This document shows positions 8,947 to 17,049 of a DNA stretch of 64,000 nt, in pieces (position 1 is the first letter of the stretch; the number at the start of each line of letters is the position of its first letter). Below the pieces are notes generated by a model. It searched no databases. It was not told the origin of the DNA and saw only the letters and a list, made by a program, of their open reading frames with translations. Made by a program: the position numbers and the translations under genes. This stretch comes from Variovorax sp. MHTC-1 (GTDB taxonomy: Bacteria; Pseudomonadota; Gammaproteobacteria; Burkholderiales; Burkholderiaceae_C), in the NCBI RefSeq assembly GCF_003984645.1, contig NZ_RWKI01000020.1, positions 24,774 to 88,773 of the forward strand, given 5' to 3'.

Positions 8947-9130
8947 TGCCGGGCAGGGTTTCCTTTTGTTTCAGAGTGACGGGTAATCCCCGATGCACTG
9001 GCACGGTGCGCAACCTAAAGTCTCGCCACTCGCAAACGGGCCAGCCCGCAGCGCGGGGGACCGAGGAGACATTTTTCGAAGAATCAGAAGATCGATACAA
9101 AAGGCATCCGAACGAGATGCTGCTTGCTTG

Positions 9131-9162
9131 AAAAGGCGCCGCTGGTCGGCGCCTTTTCTTTT
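9131..9162. terminator. Bidirectional rho-independent terminator
   Basis: A perfect 10-bp stem, AAAAGGCGCC / GGCGCCTTTT, with a 7-base loop is followed on the + strand by CTTTTT and preceded by four A on the other side. It lies between the convergent ThDP-enzyme and binding-protein genes and can serve both. Confidence 0.85.
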
Positions 9163-9170
9163 TGGGTTCG

Positions 9171-10322
9171 CTACTGGACCAGCTTGCCGCCGGCGCCGAA
9201 CATCGCGAAGTCCACGAAGCGTGACGCCGTCTGGCCCCTGGCGCTGAAGTCGAGCGTGTAGCCGCCGACATCCACCGCCTTCGCCGAGGCCAGCGCGGCG
9301 CTCACGCCGGCCGCGTTGAGAGTGGTGGCGCCCTCCATCACCTTGACCAGCGCCTTGGCGGCGATGAAGCCTTCCATCGAGCGCGCCGAAAGATCCGGAT
9401 CCTTGGAGGCCTGGCGCAGCTGCAGGTATTCGCGCACCACGGCGCGATCGCCCTGCTGCGGCAGAACGACCGAGAAAGCGTAGCCGCGCGCACGCTGCGG
9501 CCCGAGCGCCTTGAGCAGCGCATCGGTGTCGATGATCGACATGCCGTAGAGCATGCTGCCGGCCCCGCCGGCGGCCGCATACTGCTTGACGAATTCGATC
9601 CCCGCCGCCGTGGTCGCACCGAGAAAGACGACCTGCACCTTGGCCTTGGCGATCTCCGCCACGGCCTTCTCGACGGCCACCGTGTTGCGCGGATAGCCGG
9701 CGCGCACGACGAGCTGCAGGCCGTTCGCCTTGGCGGCCGCTTCGGCGCCGGCCAGCACGTCCTGGCCCAAGCCGTCGTCCTGGTAGAGCAGCCCCACGCG
9801 CTGCACGCCGACGGTGGCCAACTGGCTGAAAAGCCGCCCGACCTCGTCGTGGTAGCTGGCCTTCACCACGTAGATGCCCGGCGCCTGCGCCACGGTGCTG
9901 GCGCCCGAGACGGCGCCGATCATCGCCACGCCCTTTTGCACCAGCACGCCGTCTTTGGCGATGGCTTCGAGGTTGGTCGTGCCTACCGTTCCCAGCAAGG
10001 CCACCGGCGATTCGGCCGCGATGATCTCCCGCAAAAGGCGCACGCTTTCGGCCGCCTTTTGCGCATCGTCGCGGGTCACCAGCTTGACCGGCCGGCCACG
10101 CACGCCGCCCTTGGCGTTGACGGCGTCGAAGTACAGCTTGGCGCCGGCATGGATGGCCCGGCCGGTAACCGCCTGCGGGCCTGTGAATGGGGCAACTTGG
10201 CCGACGACGATCGGCTCGCCTGGCGCAGCAGCGCTCCAGTGAGCGCTTGCCAACAAGAAGACGGCCGCGCAGGCATTGCGCCAGCGCGCGAAACGGCGCC
10301 CGCCCTGATTCCCGATGCTCAT
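9171..10322 (-). CDS. ABC transporter substrate-binding protein, LivK/branched-chain type
   Basis: A 383-residue periplasmic binding protein (Peripla_BP_6). A signal peptide with RR near the N-terminus and hydrophobic core AAVFLLASAHWSAAA precedes the mature start APGEPIVVGQ. The hallmark opening VAPFTGPQAVTGRAIHAGAKLYFDAVN and the KLVTRDDAQ strand are those of LivK-like proteins that bind amino acids or aromatic acids. It stands alone: no matching LivHMGF genes are present, so it must feed a transporter encoded elsewhere or act as an orphan receptor. The 122-base upstream space holds an imperfect palindrome that may be an operator. Confidence 0.9.
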   Translation of the reverse strand: MSIGNQGGRRFARWRNACAAVFLLASAHWSAAAPGEPIVVGQVAPFTGPQAVTGRAIHAGAKLYFDAVNAKGGVRGRPVKLVTRDDAQKAAESVRLLREIIAAESPVALLGTVGTTNLEAIAKDGVLVQKGVAMIGAVSGASTVAQAPGIYVVKASYHDEVGRLFSQLATVGVQRVGLLYQDDGLGQDVLAGAEAAAKANGLQLVVRAGYPRNTVAVEKAVAEIAKAKVQVVFLGATTAAGIEFVKQYAAAGGAGSMLYGMSIIDTDALLKALGPQRARGYAFSVVLPQQGDRAVVREYLQLRQASKDPDLSARSMEGFIAAKALVKVMEGATTLNAAGVSAALASAKAVDVGGYTLDFSARGQTASRFVDFAMFGAGGKLVQ

Positions 10323-10352
10323 GAGACCTTTCCGGCGTTGCCGCCGATGTCG

Positions 10353-10374
10353 TTTGGTAACGATTGTTTACAAA
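10353..10374. promoter_or_regulatory. Imperfect palindrome upstream of the LivK-like gene
   Basis: A 22-base sequence opens TTTGGTAAC and closes GTTTACAAA, giving an imperfect inverted repeat 31 bases before the start codon on the minus strand, in an AT-rich patch. The layout suits a repressor site over a promoter; no specific regulator family is implied. Confidence 0.35.
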
Positions 10375-10444
10375 GGCCGAGAGCGTACAGGAGGGAGCAA
10401 TCACCCTCGCGAACCTAGGGTTAACCCGTGAATCGATTGGGGCG

Positions 10445-12415
10445 TCAGGGCGCCGCTGCCGCGGCGGGGACGACCGGCCAAGCCATCTCGCTCGCCACGC
10501 GCGGCTTGCCGATCGGAGGGCCGGCCTTGCCGGCCTGCACCGCGGCCAGATCCTGTTCGTTGGGATACTGGTCGGCCAGCCAATAGTCGAACACGCGGCG
10601 CACGATCGGCGCGGCAGCCGCCGCGCCGAAGCCGGCGTTCTCGACAATGATCGCGACCGCGATCCTGGGCGCCTCCGCCGGCGCGTAGGCCGCGAACAGC
10701 GAGTGGTCGCGCTGGTGCTCCTCCAACGCCTTGGCGTTGTACTTCACGTTCTGGCCCAGGCTCATGGCCTGCGCGGTGCCGGTCTTGCCGGCTGAGCTGT
10801 AGGGGGCGCCCGCGAACACGCGCGTTCCGGTGCCGCCCTTGTTCACCGCGACCAGCGCATTGCGCACGATGTCGACGTTCTTCGGCAGGAAGCCCAGGTC
10901 CACGGCCGGCGGCTGCGGCAGTTGGGCCACCTCGCCCGTGAGCGTGTCCTTGATCGCCTTCACGAGATGCGGCCGGTGGTTGATGCCGCCGTTGGCCAGC
11001 GTGGCTTGGGCCACCGCCAGCTGCAGCATCGTGAAGCTGTTGTAGCCCTGCCCGATGCCGAGCGAGACGGTTTCGCCCGGATACCACTTCTTCATCTCAG
11101 GGCGCTTGTAGGCCTCGCGTTTCCAGGTCGTGCTGGGCAAGAGGCCGCGCACCTCGCCGTGCACGTCGATGCCGGTAATCTGGCCGAAGCCCAGCGGTTT
11201 CATGAAGTCGTGGATGGTGTCCACGCCCATCTCGACCGCGAGCGAATAGAAATAGGTATTGCTCGAATGCTGGATCGCGCGGTGCATGTCCACGCCGCCG
11301 AGGCCGCCCTCATGGCTGCGGAAGGTGTGGCCGCCGAAGGTGTAGAAGCCCGGGTCGTTGACCACGACGTTCGGCGCGCGCTTGCCGAGCTGCAGCGCGG
11401 CCAAGGCCATGAAGGGCTTGTAGGTGGAGCCCGGCGGGTAGGTGCCGCGCAGCGCGCGGTTCAGCAGCGGCTTGTCGAGCGACTCGTTGAGCGCCTGCCA
11501 GCTTTCGTGGTCGATGCCTTCGACGAACAGGTTCGGATCGAAGGTGGGCTTGCTCACGAAAGCCAGCACCTCGCCGCTTGTGGGGTCGATCGCCACCAGC
11601 GCGCCGCGACGCTCGCCGAACATGTCTTCCACTAGCTTCTGCAACTTGATGTCCAGCGAGAGCATCACCGTGTTGCCGGGCGTCGCCGGGTGGCTGGCGA
11701 GCCGGCGCACCGCACGGCCGCCGGCGGAGGTTTCCATCTGCTCGACGCCGGTCTGGCCATGCAGCGTCTTCTCGTAGCTCTGCTCGATGCCCAGCTTGCC
11801 GATGTAGTCGGTGCCCTTGTAGTTGGCCTGGTCTTCCTCGCTCCAGTCATCCATCGCAGTCTTCTCGCGCTGGTTGATGCGGCCGATGTAGCCGAGCGCA
11901 TGGGAGGCGAGCTCACCGTTGGGATAGTTGCGGAACAGCCGGGCCTTGATCTCGACACCGGGGAAGCGGTAGCGCTGCGCCGCGAAGCGCGCGACTTCCT
12001 CGTCGCTCAGGCGCGTGCGGATCGGGATCGAATCGAAGCTGCGCGAATCCTCGCGCAGGCGCTTGAAGCGGCGGCGGTCGCGCTGCGACACCTCCACCAC
12101 CTCGCCGAGGCTGTCGATGGTCTCTTCCAGGCTGCTGCCGACCTTCGAAGGCGTGATCTCGAGCGTGTAGGCCGAGTAGTTGGAGGCCAGCACGATGCCG
12201 TTGCGGTCGAGGATCAGGCCGCGGTTCGGCACCACCGGCACCACGGCCGTGCGGTTGCTCTCGGCCTGCTCCGCGAGGTCGTCGTGCCGCACCACCTGCA
12301 GGAAGAACAGGCGCGCGCCCAGGAGCCCGAAGGCAGTGAGTACGACCAGGCCGATCACGATCACGCGGCGCTTGAAGCGCGCGAGGTCGGCGGCGACGTT
12401 GCGGAGTTCGGTCAT
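10445..12415 (-). CDS. mrdA: Penicillin-binding protein 2 (peptidoglycan transpeptidase)
   Basis: A 656-residue class B PBP of the elongasome. One N-terminal membrane anchor (VIVIGLVVLTAFGLLGARLFF), a dimerisation/PBP-dimer domain with RGLILDRNG, and the transpeptidase domain with active-site S330-T-Y-K333 (PGSTYKPF), SSN motif (QHSSNTYF) and KTG motif (GKTGTAQ). Makes the cross-links of lateral wall growth with RodA and MreBCD. It follows mreD by 52 bases on the same strand. The last ~30 residues are Pro/Ala-rich. The usual next gene, rodA, is not present: a LivK-like gene follows instead. Confidence 0.96.
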   Translation of the reverse strand: MTELRNVAADLARFKRRVIVIGLVVLTAFGLLGARLFFLQVVRHDDLAEQAESNRTAVVPVVPNRGLILDRNGIVLASNYSAYTLEITPSKVGSSLEETIDSLGEVVEVSQRDRRRFKRLREDSRSFDSIPIRTRLSDEEVARFAAQRYRFPGVEIKARLFRNYPNGELASHALGYIGRINQREKTAMDDWSEEDQANYKGTDYIGKLGIEQSYEKTLHGQTGVEQMETSAGGRAVRRLASHPATPGNTVMLSLDIKLQKLVEDMFGERRGALVAIDPTSGEVLAFVSKPTFDPNLFVEGIDHESWQALNESLDKPLLNRALRGTYPPGSTYKPFMALAALQLGKRAPNVVVNDPGFYTFGGHTFRSHEGGLGGVDMHRAIQHSSNTYFYSLAVEMGVDTIHDFMKPLGFGQITGIDVHGEVRGLLPSTTWKREAYKRPEMKKWYPGETVSLGIGQGYNSFTMLQLAVAQATLANGGINHRPHLVKAIKDTLTGEVAQLPQPPAVDLGFLPKNVDIVRNALVAVNKGGTGTRVFAGAPYSSAGKTGTAQAMSLGQNVKYNAKALEEHQRDHSLFAAYAPAEAPRIAVAIIVENAGFGAAAAAPIVRRVFDYWLADQYPNEQDLAAVQAGKAGPPIGKPRVASEMAWPVVPAAAAAP

Positions 12416-12467
12416 GGCGCGCGGAGCCTACGCCGCCGGAACGCGAAGAACAAGCCGAGTCGGCATG

Positions 12468-12989
12468 TCACAGCGGACGGTTGGCATCGGGCTCGGGCGT
12501 GCGGCGCTGCGGCGCGAGGAGCGCCAGGCTCACCAGCGGCCACAGGACGGTCTCGATGGCCGGCGAGATCAGGATCGTCCAGCCGGGGAAGATGCCGCCG
12601 CCGACCATCCGGATCGCGACTTCGATCAGGTGCGAAAGCGCGAACAGCGGCAGCACCTGCAGCGCCTGCGAGATCACCGGGTACCAGAGCAGGCGCCGGT
12701 GGATCATGATCGCGAAGAAACCGAGCATGGTGTAGGACAGCGCATGCTGGCCCAGCATGGCCGTCTGGTGCACGTCCATCAACAGGCCGAACATGAAAGC
12801 CGCGCCGATGCCGATGCGCGCCGGCTGGTGCACGCTCCAGAACACGATCACCAGCGCCAGCAGGTCGGGCGTCCAGGCGGCGCGACCCACCGGAATCATG
12901 TTGACGAGCAGCGCCGCGATGAGGCTGGCCCACATGAAGAGAGGACTGACGGGCAGCAGAAGCTGCTGCTGCCCGGGACGCATGATCAT
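12468..12989 (-). CDS. mreD: Rod shape-determining protein MreD
   Basis: A 173-residue integral membrane protein with about five hydrophobic helices (for example LFMWASLIAALLVNMIP and LSYTMLGFFAIMIHRRLLWYP). The motif FGLLMDVHQTAMLGQHAL, carrying the conserved G-x-x-x-D-x-x-x-x-x-x-L-G pattern, is characteristic of MreD. It links MreC to the cytoplasmic MreB filament in cell elongation. Overlaps the end of mreC by 4 bases and precedes mrdA, as expected for the mreBCD-mrdA order. Confidence 0.95.
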   Translation of the reverse strand: MIMRPGQQQLLLPVSPLFMWASLIAALLVNMIPVGRAAWTPDLLALVIVFWSVHQPARIGIGAAFMFGLLMDVHQTAMLGQHALSYTMLGFFAIMIHRRLLWYPVISQALQVLPLFALSHLIEVAIRMVGGGIFPGWTILISPAIETVLWPLVSLALLAPQRRTPEPDANRPL

Positions 12990-13948
12990 CGGGCGCGACC
13001 CTCCTTCTTGTCCGGCTTGGCGGCGGATTTGTCGCCCTTTTTCTTACCGGTCGCGGCATCCGCCGGCGCTGACGGCAGCGGCTTCGGTGCCTGCACGCCC
13101 GTGGGCGCCAGCACCAGCACATAGCGCGCGGCCGTCACATGGGCCAGCGGCACGCAGTGGATGCGCGCGAACGCGGAGTCGGCACGGCGCTCGATGCGGT
13201 CGATCTTGGCGACCGGCAGGCCCGGCGGGTAGACGCCGTCGACCCCGCTGGTGGTGAGCAGGTCGCCTTCCTGCAGGTCGGCACTGGCCGCCATGAAGCG
13301 CAGTTCGAGCCCGCCGCCGTGGGCGCTGGCATCGCCGAAGGCCACGCTGCGCGCGCCGGTGCGCACGTTCTGCACGGGGATCGACAGGTCGCGATCGATC
13401 ACCAGCGTGATCTCGCTACTGAAAGGCTGGACCTGCGTGACCTGCCCGACCACGCCGTGCTCGTCGATCACCGGCGAGCCGGCCGCGATGCCGTTGGTGA
13501 GGCCCTGGTCGATGACCAGCTTGCGGGTGTAGGGGTCGGCGGCGTCATAGAGCACCTCGGCCGCGCGGCCTGGCGTCTGCGTGGTCTGGCGCAGTTCCAG
13601 CAGCGAGCGCAGCCGCGCGTTCTCCTGCGCCAGGGTGTCGGCCTGGCTCGCGCGTTCGGACTGCAGCGCGAGCGCCTTGCGGGCCTCCGCCTCCCTGCTT
13701 TGCGCGGTCTGCAGGTCTTCGAGATAGCGGCCGCCGCCCATCGCGAGCTGCACCGGCTTGAGCGCCAGCCACTGGATGGGATAGAGCACCGCGCCGATGC
13801 CCGCGCGCAGCGGCTGCACGATGTTGAAGCGTGCGTCGGCCACCATCAGGAACAGCGCGAGCGCGCTGAAGAAGATCAGCTTGCTGAGCGCCGAGGGTCC
13901 CTGGTTGAACAGGGGTGGCGCGGTGCGATCCAGCGTGCCCAGGGGCAT
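12986..13948 (-). CDS. mreC: Rod shape-determining protein MreC
   Basis: A 320-residue bitopic protein. A single N-terminal membrane helix (LIFFSALALFLMVADARF) is followed by a coiled coil (~residues 70-120, rich in QSREAEARKALALQ) and the beta-barrel MreC domain with GSPVIDEHGVVGQVTQV and GDLLTTSGVDGVYPPGLPVA. The Lys/Ala-rich C-terminal tail after residue ~285 is poorly conserved in the family. It scaffolds PBP2 and MreB across the inner membrane. It starts only 15 bases after a terminator-like hairpin that follows mreB. Confidence 0.95.
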   Translation of the reverse strand: MPLGTLDRTAPPLFNQGPSALSKLIFFSALALFLMVADARFNIVQPLRAGIGAVLYPIQWLALKPVQLAMGGGRYLEDLQTAQSREAEARKALALQSERASQADTLAQENARLRSLLELRQTTQTPGRAAEVLYDAADPYTRKLVIDQGLTNGIAAGSPVIDEHGVVGQVTQVQPFSSEITLVIDRDLSIPVQNVRTGARSVAFGDASAHGGGLELRFMAASADLQEGDLLTTSGVDGVYPPGLPVAKIDRIERRADSAFARIHCVPLAHVTAARYVLVLAPTGVQAPKPLPSAPADAATGKKKGDKSAAKPDKKEGRAR

Positions 13949-13962
13949 GGTGTTTAGATATG

Positions 13963-13993
13963 AAAAAGCCGGCCGATGCTGACACGGGCCGGC
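13963..13993 (-). terminator. Terminator-like hairpin between mreB and mreC
   Basis: On the minus strand GCCGGCC and GGCCGGC pair around a 12-base loop and are followed by TTTTT. It sits 19 bases after the mreB stop and 15 bases before the mreC start, so it should reduce rather than block expression of mreCD-mrdA relative to mreB. Confidence 0.7.
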
Positions 13994-14012
13994 CGGATGT
14001 GCAAAGTGTGCA

Positions 14013-15056
14013 TCACTCGCTGGTGAATATGCTTCCCAACCTGTCCATGCGCTCCAGGGCGATGCCGCAGCCGCGCACCACGCAGGTCAGGGGGTCTTCG
14101 GCCACCAGCACCGGCAGGCCGGTCTCTTCGGCCAGCAGCCGGTCGAGATCGCGCAGCAGCGCGCCGCCGCCGGTCAGCATCATGCCGCGCTCGGCGATGT
14201 CGGCGCCCAGTTCGGGCGGCGTCTGCTCCAGCGCGTTCTTGACCGCCGAGACGATGTTGTTGAGCGGATCGGTCAGCGCTTCCAGCACCTCGTTGCTGCT
14301 GATGGTGAAGCTGCGCGGCACGCCTTCGCTCAGGTTGCGTCCCTTGACTTCCATCTCCTTGACCTCGGAACCCGGGAAGGCCGACCCGATGCTCTTCTTG
14401 ATGACCTCGGCCGTCGGCTCGCCGATCAGCATGCCGTAGTTGCGGCGGATGTAGTTGATGATGGCCTCGTCGAAGCGGTCGCCGCCGACGCGCACGCTGC
14501 CCTTGTAGACCATGCCGCCGAGCGAGATCACGCCGACTTCGGTGGTGCCGCCGCCGATGTCGACCACCATCGAGCCGCTGGCTTCCGATACCGGCAGGCC
14601 GGCGCCGATCGCGGCGGCCATGGGCTCCTCGATCAGGTAGACCGAGGTGGCGCCGGCCGCTTCGGCGGCATCCTTGATGGCGCGGCGCTCGACCTGGGTC
14701 GAGCCGCAGGGCACGCAGATGATGATGCGCGGACTGGGCGTGAGCAGCGAGCGCGGGTGCACCATCTTGATGAACTGCTTGATCATCTGCTCGGTGATCA
14801 CGAAGTCGGCGATCACGCCGTCCTTCATCGGGCGGATGGCCTCGATGTTGCCCGGCACCTTGCCGAGCATCGCCTTGGCTTCGCGGCCGACGGCCTGGAT
14901 CACCTTCTTGCCGTGCGGACCGCCTTCGTGGCGGATGGCCACGACCGAGGGCTCATCCAGCACGATGCCCTTGTTGCGCGCAAAGATCAGGGTGTTCGCG
15001 GTGCCGAGGTCGATCGCGAGGTCGGTAGAAAAATACCGACGGAAAGCTCCAAACAT
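14013..15056 (-). CDS. mreB: Rod shape-determining protein MreB (bacterial actin)
   Basis: A 347-residue actin homologue, the normal length. Phosphate-1 loop DLGTANTLIF at the N-terminus, phosphate-2 VVDIGGGTTEVGVISLGG, and adenosine motif MLTGGGALLRDLDRLL are all present. Start chosen at ATG 15056 (MFGAFRRYFSTDLAIDLG), the conserved family start; a long upstream open stretch is not coding. It forms membrane-bound filaments that direct the PBP2-RodA elongasome. First gene of the leftward mreBCD-mrdA operon and divergent from gatC, with a 205-base promoter region between. Confidence 0.97.
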   Translation of the reverse strand: MFGAFRRYFSTDLAIDLGTANTLIFARNKGIVLDEPSVVAIRHEGGPHGKKVIQAVGREAKAMLGKVPGNIEAIRPMKDGVIADFVITEQMIKQFIKMVHPRSLLTPSPRIIICVPCGSTQVERRAIKDAAEAAGATSVYLIEEPMAAAIGAGLPVSEASGSMVVDIGGGTTEVGVISLGGMVYKGSVRVGGDRFDEAIINYIRRNYGMLIGEPTAEVIKKSIGSAFPGSEVKEMEVKGRNLSEGVPRSFTISSNEVLEALTDPLNNIVSAVKNALEQTPPELGADIAERGMMLTGGGALLRDLDRLLAEETGLPVLVAEDPLTCVVRGCGIALERMDRLGSIFTSE

Positions 15057-15261
15057 TATGGAATCCTCTGGAGCACGGCATGCGCGCCGGCATGTCGTCG
15101 CCCTCTTTCTGGGTCTTTTTGGACGGGGGTGGTTGGATCGTTTTTGCAGCAAATGCCGCCGCGTTCGCGGGGGTTGCGGCAAAGGCGGGATAATACCCGA
15201 ATCCCCTCTGTATCCCAGCGCTGGCGCACCCTTCCGACGTGTGGCGGCCCTTCTTTTTTCG

Positions 15262-15561
15262 ATGTCACTCACTTCCTCCGATATTGCGCGCATCGCATCG
15301 CTCGCCAGGCTGGAGCTTGCACCCGACGAGAGCGAGCGCATGCTGGGCCAGATCAACGGCTTCTTCGAACTGGTCGAGCGGATGCGCGCGGTCGACACCG
15401 CCGGGCTGGAGCCGCTCGCCCACCCCGTCGCCGCCTTCGAGGATGTGACGCTTCGGCTGGCGGAGGACGTTGCGAGCGAACCGAACCGGCGCGAGGCCAA
15501 TCAGCGCAGCGCGCCGGCGGTCGAGAACGGCTTGTTCCTGGTGCCGAAGGTGATCGAATGA
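15262..15561 (+). CDS. gatC: Asp-tRNA(Asn)/Glu-tRNA(Gln) amidotransferase subunit C
   Basis: A 99-residue GatC of normal size: MSLTSSDIARIASLARLEL...ERMLGQINGFFELVERMRAVDT and the C-terminal NGLFLVPKVIE are family hallmarks. It wraps around GatA and GatB in the transamidation complex. The stop overlaps the gatA start (ATGA), so translation is coupled. ATG 15262 was chosen because the helix-forming N-terminus of the family begins there. Confidence 0.95.
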   Translation: MSLTSSDIARIASLARLELAPDESERMLGQINGFFELVERMRAVDTAGLEPLAHPVAAFEDVTLRLAEDVASEPNRREANQRSAPAVENGLFLVPKVIE

Positions 15562-17048
15562 GCGGCGCGGATCTGCACAGAATGGGCGTGGCCGAATTGG
15601 CCACGGCACTGCGCGAACGCAAGGTGTCTGCGGTCGAGGCCGCGCAGCACCACCTGGCTCGCATCAGGCAGCACCAGGACCTCGGCAGTTTCGTCGCCCT
15701 CGACGAAGAGGTGACGCTGGCCCGGGCCCGCGCCGCCGATGCCCAGCTCGCCGCCGGCGGCGCCCCGGCCCTGGCCGGCGTCCCGATCGCGCACAAGGAC
15801 ATCTTCGTCACCGCCGATTTCCCGACCACCGCGGGTTCGCGCATCCTGGCCGGCTACCGCTCGCCCTTCGACGCTACGGTGGTGCGCAAGCTGGCCGAGG
15901 CCGGTGCCGTGACGCTTGGCAAGCTGAGCTGCGACGAGTTCGCGATGGGCTCGGCCAACGAGAACGTCGCGGTGCCTGCGGTCGGCTTCGACCAGGCCGT
16001 GCCGGTGCGCAACCCCTGGGACACAACGCGCATTCCCGGCGGCTCCTCGGGCGGCAGCGCCGCCGCGGTGGCCGCGCGACTGGTGCCGGCCGCGACCGGC
16101 ACCGACACCGGCGGCTCGATCCGCCAGCCGGCCTCCTTCTGCGGCGTGACGGGCATCAAGCCGACCTACGGCCGCGCCTCGCGCTACGGCATGGTCGCCT
16201 TCGCCTCCAGCCTCGACCAGGCCGGGCCGCTGGCGCGATCGGCGCAAGACTGCGCGCTGCTGCTGTCGGCCCTGTGCGGGCCGGACCCCGAACGCGATTC
16301 GACCTCGCTGGACAAGCCGGCAGAAGACTTCTCGCGCACCCTGGGCGATTCGCTCGAAGGGCTGCGCATCGGCGTGCCGAAGGAGTTCCTGGGCGAAGGC
16401 GTCGCCCCCGGCGTGCGCGCGGCCATCGATGCCGCGCTGGCGGAATACGAGAAGCTCGGCGCCCGTCGCGTCGAAGTCACGCTGCCGCGCACCGAGCTGT
16501 CGATCCCCGTCTACTACATCATTGCGGCGGCCGAGGCCTCGAGCAACCTGAGCCGCTTCGACGGCGTCAAGTTCGGCCATCGGGCCAGGAACTACCGCGA
16601 TCTGGCCGACATGTACGCCAAGACGCGCGAGGAAGGCTTCGGCGACGAGGTCAAGCGCCGCATCATGATCGGCACCTACGTGCTCTCCCACGGCTACTAC
16701 GACGCCTACTACCTACAGGCGCAGAAGGTGCGCCGCATGATCGCCGACGACTTCCAGCAGGCCTTCGCGCAGTGCGATGTGATCGCCGGGCCGGCCGCAC
16801 CCACGGTCGCCTGGAAGCTCGGCGAGCACGGCGGCGACCCGGTGGCCGATTACCTGGCCGACATCTTCACGCTGCCCGGCTCGCTCGCCGGCCTGCCCGG
16901 TATGAGCCTGCCTGTGGGCTTCGACGGCGGCATGCCGGTCGGCCTGCAATTGATCGGCAACTATTTCGGCGAGGCAAAGCTCTTGAACGCGGCACACCGC
17001 TTCCAGCAAGCAACGGATTGGCATCAGCGCGCGCCGGAGGGCTTTTGA
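15558..17048 (+). CDS. gatA: Asp-tRNA(Asn)/Glu-tRNA(Gln) amidotransferase subunit A
   Basis: A 496-residue amidase-signature protein that hydrolyses Gln to supply ammonia for amidating misacylated tRNA. The Ser-cisSer-Lys triad is seen: Lys in IAHKDIF, cis-Ser in GGSSGGSAAAVAA, and nucleophile Ser in TDTGGSIRQPA. The family stretch GVTGIKPTYGRASRYG follows. Sits between gatC (4-base overlap) and gatB (1-base gap), giving one gatCAB operon. Confidence 0.97.
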   Translation: MSGADLHRMGVAELATALRERKVSAVEAAQHHLARIRQHQDLGSFVALDEEVTLARARAADAQLAAGGAPALAGVPIAHKDIFVTADFPTTAGSRILAGYRSPFDATVVRKLAEAGAVTLGKLSCDEFAMGSANENVAVPAVGFDQAVPVRNPWDTTRIPGGSSGGSAAAVAARLVPAATGTDTGGSIRQPASFCGVTGIKPTYGRASRYGMVAFASSLDQAGPLARSAQDCALLLSALCGPDPERDSTSLDKPAEDFSRTLGDSLEGLRIGVPKEFLGEGVAPGVRAAIDAALAEYEKLGARRVEVTLPRTELSIPVYYIIAAAEASSNLSRFDGVKFGHRARNYRDLADMYAKTREEGFGDEVKRRIMIGTYVLSHGYYDAYYLQAQKVRRMIADDFQQAFAQCDVIAGPAAPTVAWKLGEHGGDPVADYLADIFTLPGSLAGLPGMSLPVGFDGGMPVGLQLIGNYFGEAKLLNAAHRFQQATDWHQRAPEGF

Positions 17049-17049
17049 C

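Noticed and set aside
8947..9130. Possible riboswitch or small RNA between the ThDP enzyme and the terminator
   Set aside because: I could find no recognisable aptamer pattern or promoter; only the terminator hairpin is supported.
15174..15194. Candidate -35/-10 promoter (TTGCGG and GATAAT) before gatC
   Set aside because: The spacing between the two hexamers is about 9 bases, too short for a sigma-70 promoter.
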